Source: Anastatus disparis | Taxonomy: Eukaryota > Arthropoda > Insecta > Hymenoptera > Eupelmidae | Assembly: GCA_017163975.1 (NCBI GenBank) | Contig: JAFFSR010000227.1 | Location: 434,001-498,000, forward strand | DNA length: 64,000 nt | Direction of reading: 5' to 3' | Part shown: one piece after another, positions 49,917 to 61,592 of the stretch | How positions within the stretch are numbered: the stretch's first letter is position 1 | Layout of the letters: each line of letters opens with the position of its first letter | Translations under genes and position numbers: made by a program | Notes under the pieces: generated by a model | The model's database searches: none | Told to the model about the DNA's origin: nothing | The model's input: the letters and a program-made list of their open reading frames with translations, nothing else

Positions 49917-52250
49917 GAAAATGTTTAGGAAAGTATTCCAGGAGAAAATATTTTAATTTCTCCATACGTATTTATTTAAAGTTTCCTGAAATTGCAAGTA
50001 CCTGTTTAAAATTAAGATTCAGTAATTATTTCGATTGATAAAATATGCAATTGGAGATTAAGATATATCTCTAAGAAATGTGCCCCTATTTCTTATATTT
50101 AAGAGGTGATAAACGCGATTAGATAATGAATCTAGAAAAATTTGTATTTTGCGATGAATATAAGGAGATAAAAAATCTGAATTATTAAAAAAATGCTTTT
50201 CAAAAATAAAAATTTAAACTTATTATTTTTGAAAAGATATTTACATTGCTCCATATGTGAATAAAGTTTACATAAGAATGTATTTATTTAAAACTTTGGC
50301 TGTTAAATATTACTTTATTATTTTATATTTTAAAAATGTTTATTATTTTATAAGTATTTGTAATGCATCATAAAACATTAGTATAGAAATTTGTATTTTT
50401 TTGTTTATGGAAATATATCTTTATTAAAATAAAAAAAATGTTTATGTGAAAATCAGTGTTAATTATTTAATTACTGTGAAATTATTATTCTGCATTACTT
50501 TGTTTTAATAATCTTTAATTGTATTTACAATGGCATTTAATAAAAAAATTAAATAAATTTTTGTATACTTTATGTAATATTTGTTTCCAAATAAAATAAA
50601 GTGATTTGTTGTTTTTATACAATTTAAGATTAACCTAACTTTTTTTTACTTTATCGTGTATCAGAATATTTGAAAGGATTTATATTAAATAATCCAGAAA
50701 ATTTGTTTTTAAATCAAGCTTTTTTATATTCATTAACAATAATGACACATTCGGTGATGTACAAAAGTTCTTTACAATTAATACTCTATCTAAAAATTGG
50801 ACTGTAATAAGTATTTTTTTTACATTATCACATGAAATTTTGTAATAAAAATCTCGCATTTCATAACATATCAATTTAACATACGTATAATTTGTGAGTA
50901 GAATGGGTATAACAAGCTTTATTTGAAGTCCTTTATCTTTTTGTAAAACATTTTTGCTCTTTACAGGCACACTTCTAAGATTTTTCCCATGTCGAACCCT
51001 TAAAATACGAATAATCTCTAAAATTGGTTATAATAGAAAAAAAAAAGAGAATCTATACTATTTTACAAGATATAACAAACTAAAACTTCAATTTTAAGAT
51101 TTTAAATTTAGTATAGATCTCATGTAAAAGATTTCTTTTCTGCATACACCATGCCTTTCATAATATAATAACAATTTATATAACTAACATTTTGCAAAAC
51201 TTACGCCTCCACCATTGTGTAAAATCTTCAATGCCTTTTACGAAATTGTAAAAATTAAATTATTTACTCTAATACACTAAATAACAAATTACTTTTTTGC
51301 AAGCCTTCCATCTGAATTGACTTATCTTCTTAAAGGCTTATACTTTATATTCTTTTTATTTTACTAATGATTTTACGCATATAACTTTTTTTTTAATTTA
51401 CAAAAATATTTTTCAACAGTCAGTCATCTGAAAATCTTAATTGCCAGGTGCAAACGAATTAATTATTAAAAAATTCAGCAATAAATCATTAAAGGTGAAG
51501 ATTTCAATTAAAATGTGGAATGATTTTTCTATTTTTGTTAGTATTCTATATTAGTTCAATGTACAATGTTAGGCAAGTGTTGGCCAAAATACATACTAAT
51601 AACATTTTTGAAATAGGATTCTATTTTTATATATGATAACTTCATTCGAACGGTGAAAACTGTGTTATTTATTTTGACAATTGTTTACCTAAAAAAGTAG
51701 TTTGAGTCTTACTTATTGTTCATGTGTTTATAACAGTTTTTTTTTATCATAGAAAAAAATCTTTGAAGTAGTTAAAAGCAAAACATGTTAAATAAACTTT
51801 AAATTCCAATTGATTTTAAAAATGAACGCATTATGAATCGTAAACATGAACTTACCGATTACTAAAAAAATATATGTAATTATATCTATATATTCATTCT
51901 TTACACGCGCTATAATTTCCTTCAAAAACAGTATTCGATAATTTTTTTTATCTCGCCTATACTAATTTCTTAATTCGCCATATTGCATGAGCCAATATTT
52001 AAGAAATTAACTTTTATTATGTTCACTGGAGTTCGTATACTCGCAGAAGCATCAAATCAATGTATCTCAGCGCGGAAGAAGATTCTTTTAACATTTTTCT
52101 GTACAATTTATATTTCCCTGCAATCATTTATAATCTGCGGTAACTGTCTCTCTTATTTGCAAGTTCTTGCATATCGAACTTGGAGAATAAATTCGTATAT
52201 TTTACGAATTTGACACTTAATTATATAATATACACATTAATTGAAATTGA
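49917..52250. other. Convergent 3' UTRs of the RPAIN paralogue and Mondo
   Basis: There is no supported gene. The left part is the 3' UTR of the plus-strand gene, with AATAAA-type words around 50190-50610. The right part, up to the Mondo stop codon at 52251, is probably Mondo 3' UTR on the minus strand, with TTTATT words (minus-strand AATAAA). The frames at 50680 (-) and 51983 (+) look like chance. Confidence 0.45.
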
Positions 52251-55200
52251 TCACTGCATTGACTTCCGTCGTTCACTTTGATTAACGGCTGCTAGCGCCT
52301 CTTCTGGTAATCGAGACGGATCGTTAAGGATATCAGTGGCTGTGCACAAATACCTTAATGAATTGAGAACAGCTATAACAAGATATTGATTTTAGTTAAT
52401 AAAATATTTTATATAAAGGAATAATTTATTTTTCATTCTTTAATAATTTTTATCAATATTAAATGAACGTAATATTAGATTTTTTCAGAAATAAATATCG
52501 TTAACATACCTGGCCTGAGATCAACTAATGAACAATGCTGTTCCACCCATACCATTGTTGTCCTGTATAAATCTTCTACACTCGCTGTAGATACAGAACT
52601 GTTGAAAGATACCATCAAGGGTTCTAACAGTATACTGAACTGTATCATATGTTAAGGAAAAATATATATGTATGTATTATGAATTATATATCTTTAATTT
52701 TATTATTTTTCATTACAATATTAAATAAAACATTATAAAAAATAGTCAAAGGATACAATCCAAAATTTCCAATTTTCTCGTGTCCGTGTTCGAACATATT
52801 CGTCGAACATTTCCTTCATTTTATTCGTTCTTTGTCTTGAAACTGGAGCTCCAGTAGCAGGTAACATCGCTTGACAATTACTGTAATTAGAGTAATGATT
52901 AGTGAAAAAATTTTTTCTTTGAAATTTTATTACTCATCAAAAATTTCTTATTTCACTGCAAATATAATATCATACAAAAAGTAATAGTAATACAAATTAT
53001 TTCATAAAAAGCTCACCTTATTGCCGTATTAAGCGAATCAATTTGTCCTCTTAATCTTTCCATTTCATCCTTCAGTTGATTTCTTTCTTTTCTTAATGCA
53101 CTAATATAATCTGCACCTTTCTGTAGCATTGCTGCTTTGCTCATTTTAGTGTTGGGATTTTGACTTAATTGGGGTATTAAACTATAAAGCATATCAAAGC
53201 CATTTTTTATGTTATAACGACGTTTTTGTTCGGCATGTATATGGCCAACCCGCCTTTGCTCTTTGTACTGACCACGTTCTGGCTCGCCTTTAACATAAAC
53301 TCGAGTTGGCGATAATGGACTACCGATACTCATCGGGCTATGCATCGGACTCAAACTTAGACCCTGTGGACTATGCGCTGTTGTATCCTTTGGCGAGTTT
53401 GGATTACTGTTCTGGGATTGTTGTGCTGCTTGACTATTTGTATTAAGAAGCATTTGTTGGCCAGTGTTTGACTGTTGCATTGACTGATGAGCATAAATAT
53501 ATAATAATTATTTTTTCGTTAACAACATTGCGAAATATCTTAAAAACATTGAATTTACATAATAACCGAAGCCATATTTCTTGGTTCAAAGTTATTTTTA
53601 ACACGCAAAATATTTTTCAATATAGTGTATTAAAATATTTAATTTTATGAACAATGTAAACAAAAATAACAATTTCATATATTCATAGTTATAAGTATTT
53701 GGCTACATCTATAAAAATTTATTAAATTTAATAAATTTTTTTTGATGTAGTTTTCAATTATTTTAAATCAACTTACTTAAAAGACAAAATCTTTTAATTC
53801 TCCTTTTAATTTCTTCTTGCATTCTCTTTTATTTAATTTTACGCAAAATATATTAAAAAATATCTTATTTATCAATTAACTATTTTAGCTACATGCTGCA
53901 AATTAATTTTTTACAATTAAAAAAAAAAGAAAAAATAATTTAAGGTATACCTGTTGCTGAACCTGATTTTGTGCATTTGATGCATTATGCATTGTTTGCA
54001 CGGTAACTGGTGTAGTAATGTGATGAGTTGTATTTGTTACTTGTGCAGCTGGCGACATTGTTGATGGCAGCATTGGTAGAATGTGTTTTACACCGACAAC
54101 TGATTGAGGAGCAACAACTTTGTCGGAACCAGTATTCACTGTGTACAAATTTGATGTGTCTGCAAAACGATAAATAAATGCGTATGTACTCAATTAATTA
54201 ACACAAGCTGCACATATTACCAATGTGAAAATTATAAAATATTCCATAGTACTTACTGTTTGTGAGTAAGTGTGCAAGAAGTACATTGCTGTTTAAATTT
54301 GGATCACTAACTGCCGAAACAAGCGGAGGTGGGTGCATTCTAGGTGCATTTAACGATGAACTACTACGAGATCTGTTTCTTACTTTCATTTGGTACTAAA
54401 AGCAAAATTTTTAAAATTATATTTTAGATATAAATATAATACGTTTTTTTTAATATAAATTTTAATAAATTTTTTATCACGCATAAATAATATAAATAAT
54501 ATCTTTGAATAATACTTGAAATAAAAGTATTTCATTTAAAATACATCACAGAAATATCTTTGCTTTAAATTAAATTTTAATTGATATAAACCATATTTAA
54601 TAAAAAATAGTAACTTCATAAAATTAAAATTGTGTATTAAAATATTAATCTTAAATTTTAATGAAAAATTTTAATTTGGTTTAGCTCCATAGTTAAACAT
54701 TGAAATTAAAATGTAATCTAAATGACGCAGGAAATAAAAATAAAAAAATTCTTAATTTTAGTTTAAAAAAACTGTTTAAAATAGAATAAAAGAGACCTTT
54801 GGCACAGCGAAAACCTCTTCTTTAACTTCAACAGGTGCAGGAGCAGTAACGGCAGTAGTAACAGTTGGTCGTGGCAGTAATTTTGTTGGATGTAAAGCTG
54901 GCGCTGTGAGATCTATTCCTTGCGGTTTACACTGCAGGAGTACGTGTGACTGCGCCGGCTGCTGTGCCGTCACTGAGACCACCGGTTGTTGTGTTGGCAT
55001 TGCCTACAAATAAGTAACAAAACAATGAGCGCTTCAAGTTCGCGTGATTTTCCTTGGCTAAAAATATTGGGTTTAATTTGACGTTACATATATAATTACC
55101 AATAACTACAGTTGTAACTGGGTAAAATTTCACTTAGCTTACGAACGTAAATCAAGATTATACAATTTACATCTTTAGTTGAGAATTCAAAGTAAATCTA

Positions 55201-58200
55201 ATTATTTAAGTGTGAATTATTTAATATTAGTACTATACAATTGTTTTATTGTAAATTACTAATTTGAAAATCTAATTCAGATATTCCTCATTGCGGAAAT
55301 AGATTGTTTGAGCTGATATTTAATTTTTTTATCAATCTGGATTGTAATTATTAATGCATAAATGAAAGTAATAGTTTATTTTTTAATTTAAATGTAGCAC
55401 ATACATTTATAATTACTATTGGATTGTATTATGTAAATTTTTCAGACTTAAGTCATTTGAATTCTACTCTTTTAACTATTGTAGTTGTTTTTTTAAGAAA
55501 TATAATTTTACTTTTTTTTAGTATAAATTATTTTTATGTTTGCTGTTAATTTTTTTACATCACATTAATGAAATAATAACAGCATATAGTATCCAATTAG
55601 TTACTCGTCCAATATTACCTTTAAGTTATTAATGGTGAATTTACACTGTTGAGCATCAAAGGTTGGCGAAGGTGGCGGAAATTTGTATCCCTGATTAGAA
55701 ATTTTATTGTAAGGTTTACATGATAAATTCGGTTTTAATTGCTTTTGCACTGGTTGAACAGGTTGCAATTGTTGAGTTTCCGTTGTTACAAAATTTTGTT
55801 GTTGTTGCTGTTGTTGATTAATTAAGGCTTGCACGTGTTGATTAGTTTGATCAGCCAAAGTAAGTTGCATTTGACCAGCTGAACTTTGAATTTCCATTGC
55901 GTAATCTCGCTGTGGTGCTTGATATGATAATTGTTGTGTCGCTGCTTGGTAACTTTGTTGCTGTTGCTGTTGCTGTTGTTGTTGTTGTTGGGCTAATCGA
56001 GATAAGCGAATGGAAGCTCTACTTTGACGAGGTTGTTTTTCTCTAAGTGGCTGAGTTTGAGAATGTTGCAATTGTTGTTCGTAGCTCTGTTGAAGCGTAT
56101 TAAAGCTCTCATTGACATCACTGAAAATTAAAAATAAGACATTTTAAAATTAATGTTTTCAAAATTAAATACAATTAAATAAATAATGTTTTTAAAATTT
56201 TTCATCGCAATAACTACTTATTAAGAATGTATGTTTTTATTTGCAGGAAAATAAAAATATTAATTTACAATACATTGCAAGCTGATTTTTGTTCTAATCG
56301 CTTAATATTATTCTTGATATCTTATTAATGAGAATTATAAAAAAAGTTTCTTTTACTAATACTTCAATTAAGAATAATTTTAATTGTTTTTAGCATTACA
56401 ATTTTTATAACGTAAATAATGATTCTATTGAAAATATTAAAATAATCAAAGTTGTTTATGAAAATAGAAATAAATAATAAAACATCATTAAAAATGGAAA
56501 TAATTAGTCTTAAATTCTTATAAGCCTAGTTTTAGCATTTTGATAACAACTGAGGGTCATCGATACGTTATATAACGTCGAATTTTAAGGAAATATTTAT
56601 AAACAATTTGGCATGATTATTTCGGGAAAAGAATAAAATAATTCAATGCCATGTTCTGTAGTATATAGAAAATATTAAAGTTAAGAAAGTAAAAAATATT
56701 GAAAAATGAATGATTAAATATTAAGAAAAGATCGGTTGCGAAATCTTCGAAACTTACACATTGTTTCTGAATACAGAAGCAGAAGTGTCTTGATGCGCTT
56801 GCGTATAAATCTTAGCGGTATACTGAAGCTGATTCTGGAGGCTGTCAGTAGTCTCCTCAGTTTGCATAGCCGATTGTTGTGGCTGCTGAGTAACATTATT
56901 CGGCGCTGCTGCAGCTGCTGTTAATACCTGTGAATCAGGCATACCGCTCACCTGGTTCATCGGTGACATTAAATCAAGTTCTGGATAATTACTATTTAAG
57001 CTCGCACTATGAAATACATCTTCCTCAGGTACCGGTGGCAAACGTGCACTCAAAAATTCTAACAAATTATTTTTAAATATTACAAAACAGTTTGATATTT
57101 AAAAGCGTTATAATAATTACGCTTTTAAAAAAGATTTATTTTTAATCCAATATTCTGGTTTATTAATGCTTAAAAACTTGAGATTTTCTTTAAATTTCAC
57201 TTGCATAGGACGTTTATAAATTGTAGATTTAAAAATTTAATAGATATTATGTTTACTATAAATCATAATTATTTTTATTTATTAATACAGATTAGATTAT
57301 ATGTTAATATTTTTTAAGATTTTCAATATTTGATAAAATAATAAATTTAATTAAATCAGTACTAAACAGTTAATAAACAGAATTTATTAATTTTTTTATT
57401 ATCTGAAAAAAATGTTTAAATTATACCTTGAAGAGGTTCCAATGTATCTATGAAATCGTCCAGATTGGGTTGCAAAGGTCCTAAACTTGGTTGAATGAAA
57501 TCAGCTAAACTGGCGCCTCGAGCTAAAAAATAAGAATTTTAAGTTTAAATAAAATGAATAAAAATTGAAAGGTTTACTAGGTGAATTAACTACTAACCAA
57601 TTTCTCTTGGATCAGGGAAATAAAGTGGTTGATTAGAGCTGATAGTAGAAAATAATGTATCAGTCATAAGTTCCATATAATCTTCATCAACCATCATACT
57701 ATGAACACCATCACCGCTAAGTGTACCGCTTGCACCGCTGTGTGCATTGCCTGCGCCCATTCCATACATACTGGAATTTCCCATACTCCCACACCATTCC
57801 AATGTGTCCATTGATTCCAACTAATTATTTTAAAAATATTATTTTATTTTTATTTTTTCCCAATCATCATTTTATTTATTTCAATAAATATTTTATCAAA
57901 ATTTACATTGGCATTGGTAAAATTTTATTGTCTTGATTAAATTTTATTTATTAATGAATTATTTAAAATATTTTTGACATGAATATAAACCTTTACATTC
58001 GTATAATTAACTTATAAGACGATTTTTTAAATAATTATCTTTTTCTACTCTTCAATAAATATATATTTATCACTATTTTATTTTAGGTAAATTTATAATA
58101 GAAAATATTGTATGGATAAGCAAATAATCATTAAGAAACAAAACCGTCAACTGCATTATGTAAATAAACGTAAGACATAACATTATTTTGAAGTTTAATT

Positions 58201-61200
58201 TATTACCGAATCATAATGATGATAAAAGTTTAGCAATGCAAATTATTATTTTTTTCTTTTTCATTAAATCTACGTACCATGTCGCTGCCATCTTTGTTCG
58301 TCCAACCAAGAATTTTGTTCCGATAAAACATACGCCATTTCTTATATTCAGCCGTAACAGCAGCTAATTTTCTTTTCCAATATTTACCCTCTAAGACAAC
58401 AGCCTAATAAAAAAATAAATAATAAAACATTAGCTCAGCATTAAAATTTTTAAAAATTCTTAAATATACAGAATTTTCATAAGCTCATTTAATTTCCTCT
58501 CATTAATTTATATCCGTCTATATCAATATCATTTACTTCTTATCAATTTCTAAATAAACAAATTTACTTTGTTCGAATCGAGCAAAGTGCAAATTATACG
58601 TTTTTATAAAATTAAAAAAAAACTTTAATTAAATAATCTTTGATAATTATAAAAAAAATAATCTAAAATATTGTTATTGTTATTAGTATTAAAATTGATT
58701 GTTCATGTTATCTTACCTCTGGTTTATTATGCGTGTCTACGTCAAGTGGGGATGCAAATTGACACACTAAGGTGTTTTGCTTCAGTATAACTGCAAATAG
58801 TAGAAAGAAGAATTTTTTAAAAATTATGCAGCTAAAATTTTATTTATTTCAGTACAATACATATATATGAATATAATCAAACGTATCTCTAGAAATTTAT
58901 TATTTTAAAAACTTATTGATTTCAAGTTTACCTCTTAAATAAAGCAAATAAAAATGAGAATAATAAATTAAATATTCTATGAAGATTTATTTATAAATTT
59001 CCAAGTTCTATATGTTTTTTATTTTATTTTTTAAACATGTATTTTAAAATCTTTTTAAAAATAAGTAAGAAATAAAAAAATGAGATTTCAGTATTACTTA
59101 TTTTATTTTTTACCAAGTTTTAAAGTAAAAGTACGTATAATATTAAATTATTATAATTAATTATTAATACATTCTTTTATACTAACATGCTTATAATTAA
59201 ATAAAGATTTCGTTGAATATAGCTTCACTCCAAAATTATATAAGGAAATAAATAAGCAAACTAAAATCCAATATTTGAGCGGCAACTACTTCAAAGCTGC
59301 TCAACAAATATCTCTAACTAACTACCCTCCACTTTAAGGCCATATTTAAAGTTTATCATCGGATACAATGTTCCGATACCAACTTTCCGGCGACGCATTT
59401 TGTAAAGTAATTGAGAAATTTTTTTTCCTTTAAAAAACACTTCAGGCAGACCGTCTCATAAAATTTTACCAAATTCAAATCTATAAAATCTTTAATAATA
59501 TAATTAGTCGTTATATTAAGGAATAATTACTTTTCAGACCATAAAAATATATTTCTATTAAAGAACTTATTACGATATATATGCTTGGTAAATAAATAAT
59601 TTTGAATAAAATGGTTAGTAATATTTAAAATACATAAATAATTAAATATATTATGAAATTTTATGAAACGGACCCCTGTGCCCTTATCTTGATAGCTACC
59701 GGAACCTCTCAGTTGTTAAGCACAAAAAAAGCTCTATAAGTCACGAGATACGTGTGCGCACCAACTTTAAAAAAGAAAACTCCGCTACAAATGATTAAAT
59801 TAAACAAAAACCACCAGAATACTTTTGCTCGACTTAATAACTGTAATGATAAATAAAAAATAAAAAATAATAAATAATAAATAAAAGTTTGATAAATTGA
59901 TGAAAAGCAATGAAATATTAAAATGTAATTAGAAAAAAAATATGTTGAAAATAAAAATAAAAATATCTGTTGCGAAGTTTCCAATGGAGCGTCGCGCGCT
60001 AAACTAAAAAGGAGGTGTTCCCCCTAACTGTGGAGAGGCTTTTTCATTTCCTTGATATCGCAAAAGCAAAAGTTACACGGGGCAAGAAGCCGCTTTGCGT
60101 GAATTTTCTTTAAGGCAAAAGCGAGTTTTTAATACATACATATACACGTACAAGTGTGATGTATTATATAGAAAAAATAGGAGGGAGATACAACAAGCGT
60201 CCACGAGACTGTCTCGTGAAGTCAATTCTATCATTATGTTTGCTTGTCGACTTTTTTTTTTTTATTCAATTTTTCGTTATCTCTCGAGACAGCAGTCTCA
60301 ATCTTCTTTCTTTATTTCTCCGTCTAAATATGCCATTATTTGATCTATAGCTTACTTTATTTTAATGATGAAATATAATGAATAAAATTACAAAGCGATA
60401 AACGATAAAAAAGCCAACAGTTTAAGGTTTAAATATTTAAGAATATCTATATAGTATCTTTGAAAAAACTGATTAATGTCAAAATATTTTTTTTTAAATA
60501 ATCAACATTTCAATAATTTTCTTTTTGTACCAATTTTAACGAGGTCATCGAGAATTTCATTTAAAATTTAAGTTTCCAGAATAAATCAAGATTGAAGTGT
60601 TAGTATTTATTTGAACTCAAGAGGACGTTACTGTATCAAGCGTATCAATGATTGATAAAAAACTTTAAGCTCTGAAAATATATTAAGTATAAAATAATTT
60701 ACAATTACATTTTCTAAATTTAATATTTCAACTTAAAATATTTAAAAATATAAATTTATGTTACAAATTTTTGCTTGAATATATCGTTTTAAAAATTTTT
60801 GAAGGTTATTGATTTTTAAGATTTATATATAAATTAATGTTAAAGCGAGCATTTTTTGATTTTATAATTTTTTATGTAATTTTATGTATGTATATTAAAA
60901 ATTACAAAACAATATATAAAGAAATGCTCGCTTTATTCTTTTTTACAAGTTATTATTGAAATAAGAAAATTGAAAGTAAAATGATTAAAAATTTTGAAAA
61001 ACAATAAATAATTGATACATAATAAATTGTCAATTGAATCGAACATTAGATGCATCCTTCTACTTTGCTAATTCGCCAGTAAGAAAATAAAAGCCAAGGT
61101 CTACGTTAGTCCAGTCTGTCAATGAATTTTAGTTTCTATAAATTAATGCCACAATCGCCAATGTAGAACTACATACTTCAAGCTACATATCTAAAAGTAA

Positions 61201-61592
61201 ATGTGTAGAAGCTTAGAAGTAACATAAAGTTCATTATCGATATATAAAATTGTATTAAATCTCTGGACGTTGTTGCGTATCGAAGAGTGATGTATTAAAA
61301 TGACGTAGTAATGGTAGCTTCCGCGCGTCCTCGTACAAGCACAGTCAATGAACCCGATTTTATAAGGCTTTTTATAGCCATTAATTTTCAAATCTTTTCT
61401 TTTTTCTTTAAAATTATTTTTAAATTTCCATATTGAATTTTCTTAAATATTTAATATTAAAAAGATTGTATGATAAAACACTTGCATTGCATATGCCAGC
61501 ATCGCCAGATGACATTGTTTAGTCTTATTTTGTCCTTCCATCGTAGACGGATACCTTTGAATCGATTCCATTTGGGCGATGTCAGCTTCTGT
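52251..61592 (-). CDS. Mondo: Mondo (MondoA/ChREBP family bHLH-leucine zipper factor), 5' end missing
   Basis: Fourteen phase-consistent exons on the minus strand: 61592-61486, 58790-58717, 58403-58278, 57820-57598, 57522-57427, 57058-56758, 56120-55619, 55003-54797, 54395-54257, 54159-53951, 53483-53017, 52880-52757, 52639-52510, 52372-52251 (about 941 codons). The first exon opens inside the Mondo conserved region (KLTSPKWNRFKG, RLNNVIWRCWHMQF), followed by VVLEGKYWKRKL, DTLFSTISSNQPLYFPDPRE and ADFIQPSLGPLQPNLDDF, the glucose-sensing module. A Gln-rich activation region follows. The bHLH has HAEQKRRYNIK, the H/E/R E-box contacts, then a leucine zipper and the dimerisation/cytoplasmic-retention domain (ENWKFWIFSILLEPLMVSFN). 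With Mlx it activates sugar-responsive genes. N-terminal exons lie beyond 64000. The intron after 61486 starts with GC. Confidence 0.95.
53047..53283 (-). other. bHLH-leucine zipper segment of Mondo
   Basis: In one exon the basic region and helix 1 (GHIHAEQKRRYNIKNGF) lead into a loop (PQLSQNPNTKM), helix 2 (SKAAMLQKGADYISAL) and a heptad-spaced zipper (LKDEMERLRGQIDSL). His, Glu and Arg at the contact positions predict binding to CACGTG-type E-boxes as a heterodimer with Mlx. Confidence 0.9.
55796..55816 (-). repeat. Glutamine repeat in Mondo, 7 codons
   Basis: Mixed CAA/CAG codons in the activation region. It is separated from the larger tract by about 45 codons that are also Gln-rich. Confidence 0.9.
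55955..55990 (-). repeat. Glutamine repeat in Mondo, 12 codons
   Basis: Twelve Gln codons: five CAA, then alternating CAG/CAA units. The interrupted pattern limits slippage but could still vary in length between individuals. It lies in the transactivation region between the conserved region and the bHLH. Confidence 0.9.
58791..61485 (-). other. Mondo GC-AG intron, 2.7 kb
   Basis: Reading continues correctly (WHMQ|FILKQN) only if the 5' splice site is T|GCAAGTG rather than a GT. GCAAGT is the usual strong form of the minor GC donor class. The acceptor is TATTTGCAG at 58791-58799. The intron body holds a GC-richer patch (59980-60350) and an inverted repeat (60842-60934) but no gene I can support. 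Confidence 0.7.
60842..60934. repeat. Inverted repeat with 13-base perfect arms
   Basis: AAAGCGAGCATTT at the left is exactly complementary to AAATGCTCGCTTT at the right, with about 67 AT-rich bases between. It lies inside the Mondo GC-AG intron. It may be a small MITE, but no target-site duplication is evident. Confidence 0.6.

Noticed and set aside
50680..50970. 96-codon minus-strand frame between the convergent genes
   Set aside because: No homologue or splice context; it lies in 3' UTR-like AT-rich DNA.
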